64,000 nucleotides of DNA from Lachnospiraceae bacterium (GTDB lineage Bacteria; Bacillota; Clostridia; Lachnospirales; Lachnospiraceae), in assembly GCA_022791755.1 (NCBI GenBank), contig JAAVZR010000024.1, positions 1 through 64,000 of the forward strand, given 5' to 3'. Shown in pieces: positions 17,869 to 27,816 of this stretch. The notes beneath the pieces were generated by a model. It worked only from the letters and a program-made list of their open reading frames with translations. It was not told the DNA's origin and made no database searches. Numbering within the stretch: the first letter of the stretch is position 1; each line of letters begins with the position of its first letter. The position numbers and the translations under genes were made by a program.

Positions 17869-18695
17869 ATTTTTTCTATCCCCTCATCTGTAATCCGGAT
17901 TCTTCCCTCTTTCAGAAGGCGACCTGTCGCCCGCTTAAATGCGGACTTACTGATACCGAATTTCTCCCGGAGATACTCCGGTTCCGATTTGTCATTACAC
18001 GGAAGAAAGCCTCCGGCTTCCTCCAGACGTTTCCAGATTTCTTCCGCATCATCGCCCATCTGCTTATATGCCTTCTTGCGGACGCGCAGATCCAGCTTTC
18101 CATCTGTCCTTCTCCGGATGACCTGTGCCGTAATCCGGTCGCCGGGCGCATAGATCTCATACACCTCAGAGGACGGAATCAGGCCAAAATACCGGTCATC
18201 CACAGCCACAAATGCTCCGAGGTTCTTGACTTCATAGACCATGCCATTCACCATATCTCCCTTGCGGTAAGGAGAATCCGCGCTCAGATGATCATAAATA
18301 CGCATACTGGCGCATAGGCGGCCGCTCTTATCCACGTACATTGTGACTAGGCAGCTGTCGCCCTCCTGTACCTTCCTCGTCTGCTCTTTAAAAGGAAGAA
18401 ACAGATCCCGCTCCAGTCCCCAGTCTAAAAACGCCCCGATGCCTGTGACCTGCACCACATCCAAAAAGGCCAGCTGGCCGATGACTATTTTGGATTCGCG
18501 GACCGTTGTAATCATCCTTCCCTCCGAATCCTTGTATAAAAGCACCTCTACCACATCTCCCACAGCCGCCCCTTCCGGCAGCTGCCTGCGGGGCAGAAGC
18601 ACGGCGTTCTCCGGGCTTCCTTCCTCGCCCACATAGGCTCCGATTTCCGTCATGCGGTGTATGATAAGTTCCTGACGTTTTCCAAGTTCTAACAT
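17865..18695 (-). CDS. CvfB-like S1 RNA-binding protein
   Basis: A 276-residue cytoplasmic protein of the CvfB family: several S1-type beta-barrel modules (MLELGKRQELIIHRMTEIGAYVG; VVQVTGIGAFLDWGLERDLFLPFKEQ; GMVYEVKNLGAFVAVDDRYFGLIPSSE) and a C-terminal winged helix (KFGISKSAFKRATGRLLKEGRIRITDEGIEKI). Family members bind RNA and affect virulence or stress genes in cocci. It has its own promoter at 18746-18774 and is followed by the CPBP gene with a four-base overlap. Confidence 0.9.
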   Translation of the reverse strand: MLELGKRQELIIHRMTEIGAYVGEEGSPENAVLLPRRQLPEGAAVGDVVEVLLYKDSEGRMITTVRESKIVIGQLAFLDVVQVTGIGAFLDWGLERDLFLPFKEQTRKVQEGDSCLVTMYVDKSGRLCASMRIYDHLSADSPYRKGDMVNGMVYEVKNLGAFVAVDDRYFGLIPSSEVYEIYAPGDRITAQVIRRRTDGKLDLRVRKKAYKQMGDDAEEIWKRLEEAGGFLPCNDKSEPEYLREKFGISKSAFKRATGRLLKEGRIRITDEGIEKI

Positions 18696-18745
18696 AATCT
18701 GTTTCCCTCTGCTCTTTCTGATTTGACTGCGTAATATACAGTATC

Positions 18746-18774
18746 AGTATAGCACGAGATCGGGTTTCATGCAA
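18746..18774 (-). promoter_or_regulatory. Promoter of the CvfB-like/CPBP operon
   Basis: Minus strand: TTGCAT (18769-18774), 17-base spacer, TATACT (18746-18751), about 50 bases before the start codon. Just upstream is a hairpin GGAATCC (18788-18794) with GGATTCC (18800-18806), which could be an operator. Confidence 0.8.
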
Positions 18775-18921
18775 ACCTTCCTGAACCGGAATCCTTTTCG
18801 GATTCCCGGCTTTGCACATACGATCTGTCTATACCCTTTCGGATATGTAATTTTCTTACATTCTGTCTTTTCTTAATGTTATTTTTCAACGCTCCTATAC
18901 AAATTCTTTTTTCTCCTCCTA

Positions 18922-18950
18922 TTGCTATTTTCCACGGAAAGCATTAAAAT
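18922..18950 (+). promoter_or_regulatory. Promoter of the lipoprotein gene pair
   Basis: Plus strand: TTGCTA (18922-18927), 17-base spacer, TAAAAT (18945-18950), about 40 bases before the ATG at 18990. The rest of the 18775-18921 stretch holds no gene that I can support. Confidence 0.7.
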
Positions 18951-18989
18951 GAAGACAAAAACCATAACGAAACAAAAGGGGAATATACC

Positions 18990-19964
18990 ATGAAACGAAT
19001 TCTTCTGTCTCTTATTGCCGTCATCCTGTTTCTGACACTTGGCGGCTGTCAGCTGCCTGAACGTCCCGTGGAGCTCTCCGATGAGGAAGTCGTCGTCGCT
19101 CTGATCGAAGCCTTTAAGCAGGGCGACTATGAAGGGCTGAAACCCTATATCAGCGATGACAACCCTCTGCATCTGCTATTCAGCGGTATGGCTGAGGAGA
19201 CCGGCGGCGACCTGGCCCCTGCTTACCGTGCCATCCACGAAAAAGTCGCCGGATCTGTCACCTATACCGCAGAGGCTGTGGAGGGCAAGGAGGCCTGGGG
19301 AACCGTAAGCGTCACCCTGTCCGCGGCCAGTCTGGACACAGAGATCTACAATGCCATGACCCAGGCTCTCTCCGAACAGGCCCGGGATGGAGGCTCCGCC
19401 TTTCACGATATGCCGGACTGGCTTCTTAAGGCAGCCCAGGGAGAAGCAGTCATACAGGAGGAGATCTTTGAACTGCACGTGGGATGCCGCGACGGCAATA
19501 TGGTCATGGATACCAATACCAACCGCCGCTTTTTTGCCATGCTCTGCGGCGGCCTGAAGCCTTATCTGAAGGCCAGCATCACCACCTGCACCTTCCCCAC
19601 AGGAGTCACATGGCAGCTTCTGGCCCAGGGAGACGAAATCATCGCCATGCTGCACAGCGAGATCGTTGACGGAGCCGCCGCCGGATACACCTCCGACGAT
19701 CTGGACGCCACCGCTCAGCTGTTTGTGGATACCTATGCGGCGCTCGACGGAGTCTGCGCCTTTGCCAGTGTAGCGGACAATGTCCTCCACGCCAGCTTTG
19801 GCATCGACATGGAGACGGCCAGCACCTATGCCCTGCACAACATGGGGCTCATCAGTGACCGCCTCACAGCCGGCTCCAACGGATGGCTCAGCCTGGACGA
19901 TACCCTGAGCAATTTCACCCGCAGCGGAGGCAGCTATGAGACCGAGACCTTTCGGCCAGAGTAA
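18990..19964 (+). CDS. Lipoprotein of unknown function
   Basis: Not recognised with confidence. The 324-residue protein has a lipoprotein signal (MKRILLSLIAVILFLTLGGC, lipid Cys at 20) and two similar-looking halves: each begins with a short helix typical of small NTF2/cystatin-like folds (LSDEEVVVALIEAFKQGDYEGLKPYI in the first) and contains alternating strands. A Thr/Ser-rich C-terminus follows. It would sit on the outer face of the membrane. It is co-transcribed with the two-helix membrane protein, 14 bases downstream, and may act with it. Confidence 0.85.
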   Translation: MKRILLSLIAVILFLTLGGCQLPERPVELSDEEVVVALIEAFKQGDYEGLKPYISDDNPLHLLFSGMAEETGGDLAPAYRAIHEKVAGSVTYTAEAVEGKEAWGTVSVTLSAASLDTEIYNAMTQALSEQARDGGSAFHDMPDWLLKAAQGEAVIQEEIFELHVGCRDGNMVMDTNTNRRFFAMLCGGLKPYLKASITTCTFPTGVTWQLLAQGDEIIAMLHSEIVDGAAAGYTSDDLDATAQLFVDTYAALDGVCAFASVADNVLHASFGIDMETASTYALHNMGLISDRLTAGSNGWLSLDDTLSNFTRSGGSYETETFRPE

Positions 19965-19978
19965 AGGAGGAATTCATC

Positions 19979-20614
19979 ATGCGTGATCTGTGGTACAAAA
20001 TCAGTAAGCCAGGGCTCGTACTATTCCTGGCCGGAACTGCACTCCTATACCTCTCTCTGCCTGACACCATTATCTCCTTTAAGCCCCCCAAAAGCTTTGA
20101 AGACGTGATGGCCACAGGCGGGTCCGCGGGAGATCATGTACAGGGGCAGGTGCCCTTTTTACTGGACTCCTTTGCCGTGGAGCAGACATGGACAGAAAAC
20201 CGGTCCAACAATTCCGTCACACCAAAAAAGAATTCCCGCTACTATTTCGTTCTGCCGGCCGATGACGGTTATCTGGGGGTGTCCGTGGGGTCTTCCTCTT
20301 CTTCCGAAGCAAAAAAGCTGGCAGATCAGACCTATGGCTACCTCTCCGGCGGAGCCATGCCCTCAGCCACGCTGGTGATCGACGGGCGCATCTCTCAGAT
20401 GGAAGACGACCTGGCCAGCATGTTTCGCCGTGAGCTGAAGAACACATATGGTCTCTCTTCACAGGAGATCTCCGACATGGGCCCGCTCATGATGATCGAG
20501 CCCCGGGCCTTTACCACCATACGGGTATTCTGCGGCGCCGGAGCCATCCTTTTTCTCACAGGTATCTTCCTCCTGACAAGATACTGGAGGGAAATGAACC
20601 GCTACATAAACTGA
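19979..20614 (+). CDS. Two-helix membrane protein, possibly DUF6709-like
   Basis: A 211-residue protein with a hydrophobic helix near each end (about 12-29, PGLVLFLAGTALLYLSL; about 183-202, GAGAILFLTGIFLLTRYW) and a soluble domain of about 150 residues between them, probably outside. AAAGGAGG precedes the ATG. The layout recalls clostridial DUF6709 proteins, but I could not confirm this. No catalytic motif is visible. It follows the lipoprotein gene and ends before a strong terminator. Confidence 0.75.
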   Translation: MRDLWYKISKPGLVLFLAGTALLYLSLPDTIISFKPPKSFEDVMATGGSAGDHVQGQVPFLLDSFAVEQTWTENRSNNSVTPKKNSRYYFVLPADDGYLGVSVGSSSSSEAKKLADQTYGYLSGGAMPSATLVIDGRISQMEDDLASMFRRELKNTYGLSSQEISDMGPLMMIEPRAFTTIRVFCGAGAILFLTGIFLLTRYWREMNRYIN

Positions 20615-20646
20615 GTTTCTTCTATATTATATAGCGCTTCCCATAC

Positions 20647-20679
20647 AAAGGGCTGTCGCTTCGCCGCCACAGCCCTTTT
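20647..20679 (+). terminator. Terminator between convergent genes
   Basis: A perfect 10-bp stem (AAAGGGCTGT 20647-20656, ACAGCCCTTT 20669-20678) with a 12-base loop, followed by TTAAAT on the plus strand. It ends the lipoprotein operon and may also stop transcription of the GH1 gene from the other side. Confidence 0.8.
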
Positions 20680-20710
20680 AAATGATTCTTCTTATATCAG
20701 TTTTCTCTTG

Positions 20711-22174
<1,464 letters not shown>

Positions 22175-22200
22175 TTATCTTATTTACCATTAGATATTGT

Positions 22201-22254
22201 GGGAAAATGACACTTTCCCGTTGACATCATAACATGATAATATGCAAAATTCAA
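22201..22254 (-). promoter_or_regulatory. Promoter and palindrome of the GH1 gene
   Basis: Minus strand: TTGAAT (22249-22254), 17-base spacer, TATGAT (22226-22231). Immediately downstream, at the expected transcript start, is an inverted repeat GGGAAA (22201-22206)/TTTCCC (22214-22219) enclosing GTGTCAT. This may be an operator and shares the GTGTCA core seen before two sulfatase genes. Confidence 0.7.
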
Positions 22255-22279
22255 GCTTTGCCAGGATAGAAGGCCCGTC

Positions 22280-23101
22280 TTAAAACGCATTTCCTTTTTT
22301 TTCCGGGGACGGAACAAACTTCTCCAGAGCATCCTGAATACACAGCTCCCAGAAGCGCCACTCGTGAGAATATCCGTCGATCTCCTTGAATTCCGCCTCA
22401 AACCCGGCCTCCCGGGCATGGACATAGAACTTCCGGAAATTATCATACATCAGAGGGTCTGTCTTCCCACAGGTAAAATACAGTTTGGGAAGATCTTTCC
22501 TCCCGGCCAGCCTCTCTGTCAGATCCCAGGTATTCTGCGGTGAGTCCAGATAGCCCTCCAGCCCTCCGGCGTTGTCCAGACGGTTCCTGTTGCGGGCTCC
22601 CCAGGTGGTATCCGTCTTCTGGATCCGCATATCCTGAGGACACCAGGACATCATGTAGGCTGCCGCAAACTTCTCCGGATGGGCGAACGCATACATACAG
22701 GCGCCCCGTCCCCCCATGGACAGACCGGCGATGAAGTTGTCCTCCCTTCTGTCGCTGACCGGCAGCCAGCCGTACACCAGAGGCATCAGCTCCTCTGTCA
22801 GATAGTCGTACATCCGGTATCCCAGACCAAAGCCATCCCAGTTTACGTAATCCGTATTCTGCCCCGAAGGCATCACCACCGCCAGCTCTTTTTCGCAGGC
22901 ATAGAGTTCCACATTGCTCTTGCGCACCCAGTCCGTATAATCTCCAAAGGTCCCGTGTAAAAGCCACAGCACCTTATATTTCCTGCCCGAACCGTAAAAC
23001 TCCCCCGGCTCCATCGTCCGGGGCAAATCCGGCAGGATGATATTCACATCGGTATTGCCTGCCAGGTACTTACTCTGAAAGTTCAGATGAATCAATGACA
23101 C
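22280..23101 (-). CDS. EstA/FrmB-like alpha/beta-hydrolase esterase
   Basis: A 273-residue esterase of the putative-esterase (esterase D-like, EstA) group without export signal. The nucleophile elbow is GLSMGG, preceded by the family oxyanion region (WLLHGTFGDYTDW), and late Asp (GKTDPLM) and His (GYSHEWRFWE) complete a triad. The GTG at 23101 (VSLIHLNFQSKYLAGNTDVNIILP) follows AGGAGG-N8 and matches the usual family beginning, so I prefer it to the ATG at 23122. It lies 57 bases after a sulfatase gene; removal of acyl or acetyl groups from an imported sugar is a reasonable inference. Confidence 0.87.
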   Translation of the reverse strand: MSLIHLNFQSKYLAGNTDVNIILPDLPRTMEPGEFYGSGRKYKVLWLLHGTFGDYTDWVRKSNVELYACEKELAVVMPSGQNTDYVNWDGFGLGYRMYDYLTEELMPLVYGWLPVSDRREDNFIAGLSMGGRGACMYAFAHPEKFAAAYMMSWCPQDMRIQKTDTTWGARNRNRLDNAGGLEGYLDSPQNTWDLTERLAGRKDLPKLYFTCGKTDPLMYDNFRKFYVHAREAGFEAEFKEIDGYSHEWRFWELCIQDALEKFVPSPEKKGNAF

Positions 23102-23158
23102 TTTCTGTTCCTCCTCTCGCATCTGACCGCCGCTCTCTTCTCTGCGCGCCGCTCCCCG

Positions 23159-24781
23159 TCAGGCGCTGCCGTTCTCCCGGAATTTCCTCAATGCCTCCAT
23201 CACATGGGGCATCTTATCCCCGGCATGAATCCGCTCCCGTATCAGGACAGCCTCCCGTTCATTCTGCGCATTATGCTTCATCATACTCCACAGCATCTCC
23301 TCGTTGAAGCGCTGGTCGAAATCAAGAGGCACCACATCGCAGGTGGCCTGATACCATCTGAGCTGTTCCCGCCGCATCCGCGCAATCTGCGCCTCATAAC
23401 GGGGATCGTCAATGACATTATATCTCTCCTGCGGATCTGTTTCAAGATCATAGAACTCATCGTCCCCGCTGTCAGGGCGGCTGATGTACTTATACCGCAG
23501 ATCCCGGATCATGGTCCCCTTCCCATGGGTCAGATCCTCCCGCTGCGCCGTCTGCCGGGGCCAGTACACGAAGCTCTTCGGGGACCCCTGGGGCCCATTG
23601 ATATGGCTCTCGTCACAGTGGGTCTCACCCGGCATCCGTCCTCCCTCGCAGAAGACATAGCGGCGCAGAGACAGGCCCCTGTTCGCTATGACAGGGCGCA
23701 GGCTCCTGCCAAAATGGGTGTGATCCGGTGTGACTCCGGCATAGTCCATGGCCGTGGCATAGAAATCCACCAGCTCCACCAGGCTCTCCGAAATCCCGGG
23801 GTCCACCGCCTCCCCTGCGGGAGGTTTGATTAAGAACGGCACATTGACCAGACAGTCCTCGAAGCAGTTCTGCGCCTTCTCCGGCAGACCGTAATCACCG
23901 GCGAAATCCCCGTGGTCACTGAGGAAAAAGATCGCGCAGTCGTCATAGATCCCGGCCTCCTTCAGAGCGCTGCACAGACGCTCAAACTGCACGTCCACCT
24001 TGCTGCACATGGCAAGATACGCCGCCCGCAGCTCATCCCAGTCCTCTTCCGTATATCCCTCCATATGCTGAAGCTTTCGCAGCCGCTCCTCCATCAGAGG
24101 CTTGCCGCAGCACTCCTCCGGCCGGACCCGAGGCGGCAGCTTCGACCGGTCAATGGAGGAATAATAGGGCTCCTCCGCGGCGTACGGCGTATGGGGCCAC
24201 ATCAGCCCCACAAACACACACATGGGTCTCTCATCCACCGGATGTAAGAGCCGGTGGATCGCCGCATCCACTGCCTCGTCGTCCCGGGAATAATTGCGCC
24301 CCTCCTCATCCGTCATAAGCCTTCCCTCGAAATGGGAATAGAAATTTTTATCACCCACGGTTCCCCGGATTCCGGGATTTTCCGGTCCCGGCGCCGGCTT
24401 TGCGTCGCCTCCGTAGAAGATCTCGTCCGCATTCTCTTCCACCCAGCCGGGGTACTGGGCGGCATACAGGTCATTGCGGCTGTTCATCCACACATAATAG
24501 TCGGCCCTTTTCAGCTCCGAAAAGAGAGAACTTTCGCCGGGCCGCAGCAGATGCGCCATGGTCCGGTGTCCGTGCACATGGGGATACAGACCCGTAAAAA
24601 AGCTGCACCGGCTGGGCACGCAGACCGGATTCTGGCAGGCCGCATGGCGAAAAGACACGGCCTCCTCCTTCGCAAAACGATCCAGAAACGGCGTAGAGGC
24701 CGCCGGATTTCCCATGTGCCCCATGGTATCCATCCGCATCTCATCCGGATTAAATATGATAATGTGAGGTCGTCTTAACAT
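23159..24781 (-). CDS. Sulfatase (Cys-type, arylsulfatase family), copy 1
   Basis: A 540-residue sulfatase of the alkaline-phosphatase superfamily. The formylglycine signature is CVPSRCSFFTG with Cys54; metal ligands are seen in NPDEMRMD near the start and FLSDHGDFAGDYG. A C-terminal QERYNVIDDPRYE block is typical of family S1 carbohydrate sulfatases. No signal peptide, so it acts inside the cell. ATG at 24781 follows AGGAG-N7. It differs clearly from the other two sulfatases here in length and sequence. Activity requires a formylglycine-generating enzyme (anSME in anaerobes), which is not in the window. Confidence 0.93.
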   Translation of the reverse strand: MLRRPHIIIFNPDEMRMDTMGHMGNPAASTPFLDRFAKEEAVSFRHAACQNPVCVPSRCSFFTGLYPHVHGHRTMAHLLRPGESSLFSELKRADYYVWMNSRNDLYAAQYPGWVEENADEIFYGGDAKPAPGPENPGIRGTVGDKNFYSHFEGRLMTDEEGRNYSRDDEAVDAAIHRLLHPVDERPMCVFVGLMWPHTPYAAEEPYYSSIDRSKLPPRVRPEECCGKPLMEERLRKLQHMEGYTEEDWDELRAAYLAMCSKVDVQFERLCSALKEAGIYDDCAIFFLSDHGDFAGDYGLPEKAQNCFEDCLVNVPFLIKPPAGEAVDPGISESLVELVDFYATAMDYAGVTPDHTHFGRSLRPVIANRGLSLRRYVFCEGGRMPGETHCDESHINGPQGSPKSFVYWPRQTAQREDLTHGKGTMIRDLRYKYISRPDSGDDEFYDLETDPQERYNVIDDPRYEAQIARMRREQLRWYQATCDVVPLDFDQRFNEEMLWSMMKHNAQNEREAVLIRERIHAGDKMPHVMEALRKFRENGSA

Positions 24782-24905
24782 AATTTTACTCCTTTCCAAA
24801 CTTTATCCCAATACAAATTCAAGCCGCACCAAAACACGCTTAAACACAATCCGCACATTAAACATAAGCAGCGGAGCCAACCGCAGTGAGAACATGCAAG
24901 TCACA

Positions 24906-25053
24906 GCCCGGCGCCTTGTATCTGCCTGCTCCGGACCCTTTACAAACGCCGGCCCTTGGTGAGCGCGAGCGGCAGCGAAGTGCGAACCTAGTGCCGCTGC
25001 GTTTGTAACGGAGCGAGAGCGCGTCCGGAGCAGGCAGATACAAGGCGCCGGGC
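24906..25053. repeat. Nested palindromic element between two sulfatase genes
   Basis: A perfect 30-bp inverted repeat (24906-24935 with 25024-25053) encloses a second pair, TACAAACGC (24941-24949)/GCGTTTGTA (24999-25007), and a third, AGCGGCA (24968-24974)/TGCCGCT (24992-24998). The whole can fold into one branched hairpin of 148 bases. It begins five bases after the stop codon at 25059 and is GC-richer than its surroundings. It might be a MITE-like insertion, a mobile palindromic unit or a structured mRNA spacer. No clear target-site duplication or T-tract flanks it. The rest of 24782-25058 has no gene. Confidence 0.85.
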
Positions 25054-25058
25054 GTACC

Positions 25059-26567
25059 TTAAATGTCCAAACCCTCCACCCCATACAGCCCATACACTTC
25101 TTCCGGCGCTTCATTCTCCTTCAGAAGCGCCCCCAGCGCTTTCTTCAGCCTGGCGGTCACAGCCTCATCCTGTAAGGGCCTTGTCTCATGGGGATCCCGC
25201 TCCAGATCGAACAGAAGAGCTCCGCCTTCCGGCATTCCGGCCACCTTTTTCGTGGCGCAGGGAATCCGCAGGACGCCACATCCCTTAGTAAACCCAAAGC
25301 CTTCCACGAACTCCGCCTTTCTCATCTCCTCCACGTCAAAGCGCATCCTCATGTGGGTGGGCATCAGTGTGTACTCATACTGCTGGGGCGCATCCTTTAC
25401 TGCCGTTAACATCAGCTTATATCGCCCGTCGGTGATATTGACGGATCCGGCATGAAAGCCAAAGACGGCGTATTCCCGCACCGGTGTATCTGCCAGGATT
25501 ACATCCTTTAAAGATTTTCCGGTCATATCTTTCGGAATCTCCACTCCGAAGTAATCCAAGAGCGTGGGCGCCAGATCAATGGTCTGCACCAGGCTACGGC
25601 GATGCTCGCCACGGATCTTACACCGGGGGTCCCAGATAAAGAGGGGGGTATGCATGATCTCCTGATAATCCGGCATGATGCCCTTGGACCACCATCCATG
25701 CTCGCTGAGCATATAGCCGTGATCCGTATTGACGATCAGCATGGTATCCTTCCACAGATCCAGCCGGTCGAATTCATCCAGGACTCTGCCCAGACAATCG
25801 TCACAAAAAGACAGAAGCGCCAGATAATGGTTGCGGAAACAGGCGATCTCTTCCTCACTCTCCGTCACCGGCGCGTAGGGCGGCCAGTCCAGCTCTCCCA
25901 GACGGTCCGGATCAAAGAGACGGCTGATATACCCCTCCGGCGTATCAAAGGGCTCATGGGGATCAAAGGTTTCGATCTGGAGAAACCAGTTATCGTACTG
26001 CGCATTCTCCCTGATAAATTCCACTCCCTGCCCGAAGGTCATGGCCTGGGGATACTCCTCCACACTTCTGTGGGCCCGGCGGTTCAGCATGTCCTGACCG
26101 TGCATCCGCTTAAAAAGAGCACGGTAACCCGCGGGAGCCTTTGGTGACAGCGCACCGGAATGGGGGTTTTCCGGCACAGGGCCGGCGCTGCCCTTCCAGG
26201 GATCGCCCTCCTGCCCACGGTTGCACTCCCAGGTGGAGTATCGGGTGCAGTAGGTCCCGCCGCCGTCCTCCACATAGTGATTATGGTCCGTCACAATGCG
26301 GGTATAGATGCCGTTTTGCTTCAAAATCTCCGGCATGGAGTCATCGAAGGGCTCTATGGGTCCCCAGCTGCGGTGCAGAAAATTCGCCCGCCCCGTGTGC
26401 AGCTCTCTCCTGGCCGGCATACAGGGCATACTGCACACATAGCTGTTATCAAATATGGCTGTGTGCTCTGCCAGTCGTCTGAAATTCGACAGCTCCACCT
26501 CCTGTCCCCCATATGAGGGCAGCATATCAAGCCGCAGAGAATCGTACATTACCATGACTGCTTTCAT
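25059..26567 (-). CDS. Sulfatase (Cys-type), copy 2
   Basis: A 502-residue cytoplasmic sulfatase. The activation motif is CMPARRELHTG with Cys49, the CxPxR core with Ala in place of Ser. Metal-binding MYDSLRLD is at the N-terminus and NTDHGYMLSEHGWW later. Strongly similar over its length to copy 3 at 36303-37826 (same HRSWGPIEPFDDSMPEILKQ block), so the two are paralogues, possibly for different sulfate positions. ATG at 26567 follows AAGGAGAGACGCGAT. Transcription is separated from the importer genes upstream by a terminator, so its own promoter is expected. Confidence 0.94.
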   Translation of the reverse strand: MKAVMVMYDSLRLDMLPSYGGQEVELSNFRRLAEHTAIFDNSYVCSMPCMPARRELHTGRANFLHRSWGPIEPFDDSMPEILKQNGIYTRIVTDHNHYVEDGGGTYCTRYSTWECNRGQEGDPWKGSAGPVPENPHSGALSPKAPAGYRALFKRMHGQDMLNRRAHRSVEEYPQAMTFGQGVEFIRENAQYDNWFLQIETFDPHEPFDTPEGYISRLFDPDRLGELDWPPYAPVTESEEEIACFRNHYLALLSFCDDCLGRVLDEFDRLDLWKDTMLIVNTDHGYMLSEHGWWSKGIMPDYQEIMHTPLFIWDPRCKIRGEHRRSLVQTIDLAPTLLDYFGVEIPKDMTGKSLKDVILADTPVREYAVFGFHAGSVNITDGRYKLMLTAVKDAPQQYEYTLMPTHMRMRFDVEEMRKAEFVEGFGFTKGCGVLRIPCATKKVAGMPEGGALLFDLERDPHETRPLQDEAVTARLKKALGALLKENEAPEEVYGLYGVEGLDI

Positions 26568-26622
26568 ATCGCGTCTCTCCTTTTGTACTTTCTGTCTTTA
26601 CACCTTCCGGGATTCCCCGGTC

Positions 26623-26632
26623 GTGTCAGATC
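26623..26632 (-). promoter_or_regulatory. Shared motif upstream of sulfatase copy 2
   Basis: GTGTCAGATC (GATCTGACAC on the coding strand) lies 56 bases before the sulfatase start. The same ten bases occur upstream of sulfatase copy 3 (38097-38106). No other strong promoter hexamers are seen, which fits an activator-dependent promoter. Confidence 0.45.
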
Positions 26633-26645
26633 TGCTTATCCTGCC

Positions 26646-26690
26646 AAAAAGCCCCTCCGTCCTGACAGTATAGAGGCGGAAGGGCTTTTT
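26646..26690 (-). terminator. Terminator after the sugar importer operon
   Basis: AAAAAGCCC(C)TCCG at the left pairs with CGGA(A)GGGCTTTTT at the right; on the minus strand the stem is followed by GCTTTTTGG. It lies about 42 bases after the last permease gene (stop at 26732) and separates the importer transcript from the sulfatase/esterase genes. Confidence 0.85.
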
Positions 26691-26731
26691 AATCGCTTAT
26701 GACAGATTTCTTACCCGAGCCGGTCCTGTTC

Positions 26732-27763
26732 TCAGTGCACCGCCGCCTTCTGCGCCAGCATCTTCCGGGCCTCGGCGACCCGGGCCCGGCGGGCTCTGTG
26801 ATAATCAATCTTGCTGCGATTGGTATTGTACACCACAAACAGCAGGAAAAGGGCATAGATTACCACGTTCTGCACACTGTTGGACAGGCCCAGCTTGGTC
26901 AGGCCCAGAATGATGATATTCACCGTGACAGAACCCATCAGAATGCCTCCCTCGCGGTTATGGCACAGCCCGCCGATCCAGGTACCCAGGACCATGGGAA
27001 ACATGTTGGTAAATACCTTACCGTTGGAGCTCATGCCCAGCACCGGCGTCAGGTTGCCCTGGTAGATCGTCGTAAACACACCGGCACAGGCCACCAGCGT
27101 ACCCGCAATGACGTAGCAGATCACACAGTTGCTGTAGATATTGATGCCTGCATCGGCCGCCAGCTTCTGACTGCCCTGAATGGCCCGGTATTTAAAACCG
27201 TAGCTGCTGAGCTGGAACATATAGTAGGCCAGGATCACAATGGCCACGGTCACGATCACGATGAACGTGATATTCGAGAGAATGTCCACACCGCTTTTGC
27301 CGTACAGGATAATACCCTGCTGATTATTGATGGCAAAGCACATGCACTCAAACACCAGGGTCATGCCCAGACCCAGTACCATGGGCAGGATCCGCAGCCT
27401 GATGAATACAAAGCCGATCACCAGGCCACACAGGGCTCCCACCGCCATGGAAAGGATCAGCACACCGATCCCTCCCAGATTAAACATCAGAGCGATATTG
27501 CCTCCGAAGATGACCCCCGCATACATCTGCGCTCCCAAAGACAGGTCCATACGGCCGCAGTTTAGGTTTGCGCCGATGGCCAGGGCAAAGGCCAGGGATG
27601 AAATCAGATTGCGAAACAGTGTTTTAATATCTGCCGAATTATTGATTACCCCCATACCCGCAAAAGCCAGATCAATTGCCTGCATGATGGCCCACACGGC
27701 CAGAGGCACCGCCGCTGCCTTTGCGACTCGCAAAACCATATCCTTCGTATCATTTGATTTCAT
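26732..27763 (-). CDS. Sugar ABC transporter permease (RbsC family), second subunit
   Basis: A 343-residue inner-membrane permease with eight to ten hydrophobic segments, of the ribose/xylose/galactofuranose branched type (family BPD_transp_2; motifs GGIGVLILSMAVGALCGLVIGF and GNIALMFNLGGIG). ATG at 27763 (MKSNDTKD) follows GAGGGGAAGAAAG; an upstream in-frame start at 27787 lacks a site. It pairs with the permease at 29188-30198, presumably as a heterodimer, and follows the binding-protein gene in the importer operon. Confidence 0.92.
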   Translation of the reverse strand: MKSNDTKDMVLRVAKAAAVPLAVWAIMQAIDLAFAGMGVINNSADIKTLFRNLISSLAFALAIGANLNCGRMDLSLGAQMYAGVIFGGNIALMFNLGGIGVLILSMAVGALCGLVIGFVFIRLRILPMVLGLGMTLVFECMCFAINNQQGIILYGKSGVDILSNITFIVIVTVAIVILAYYMFQLSSYGFKYRAIQGSQKLAADAGINIYSNCVICYVIAGTLVACAGVFTTIYQGNLTPVLGMSSNGKVFTNMFPMVLGTWIGGLCHNREGGILMGSVTVNIIILGLTKLGLSNSVQNVVIYALFLLFVVYNTNRSKIDYHRARRARVAEARKMLAQKAAVH

Positions 27764-27816
27764 CTTTCTTCCCCTCTTTCCCGCCACCGGCGAAACAATC
27801 GGTCTTACTTTTTTAT

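Noticed and set aside
24803-25114. Short minus-strand protein across the palindromic element
   Set aside because: Its sequence is produced by the inverted repeat itself, has no ribosome site, and overlaps the end of sulfatase copy 2.
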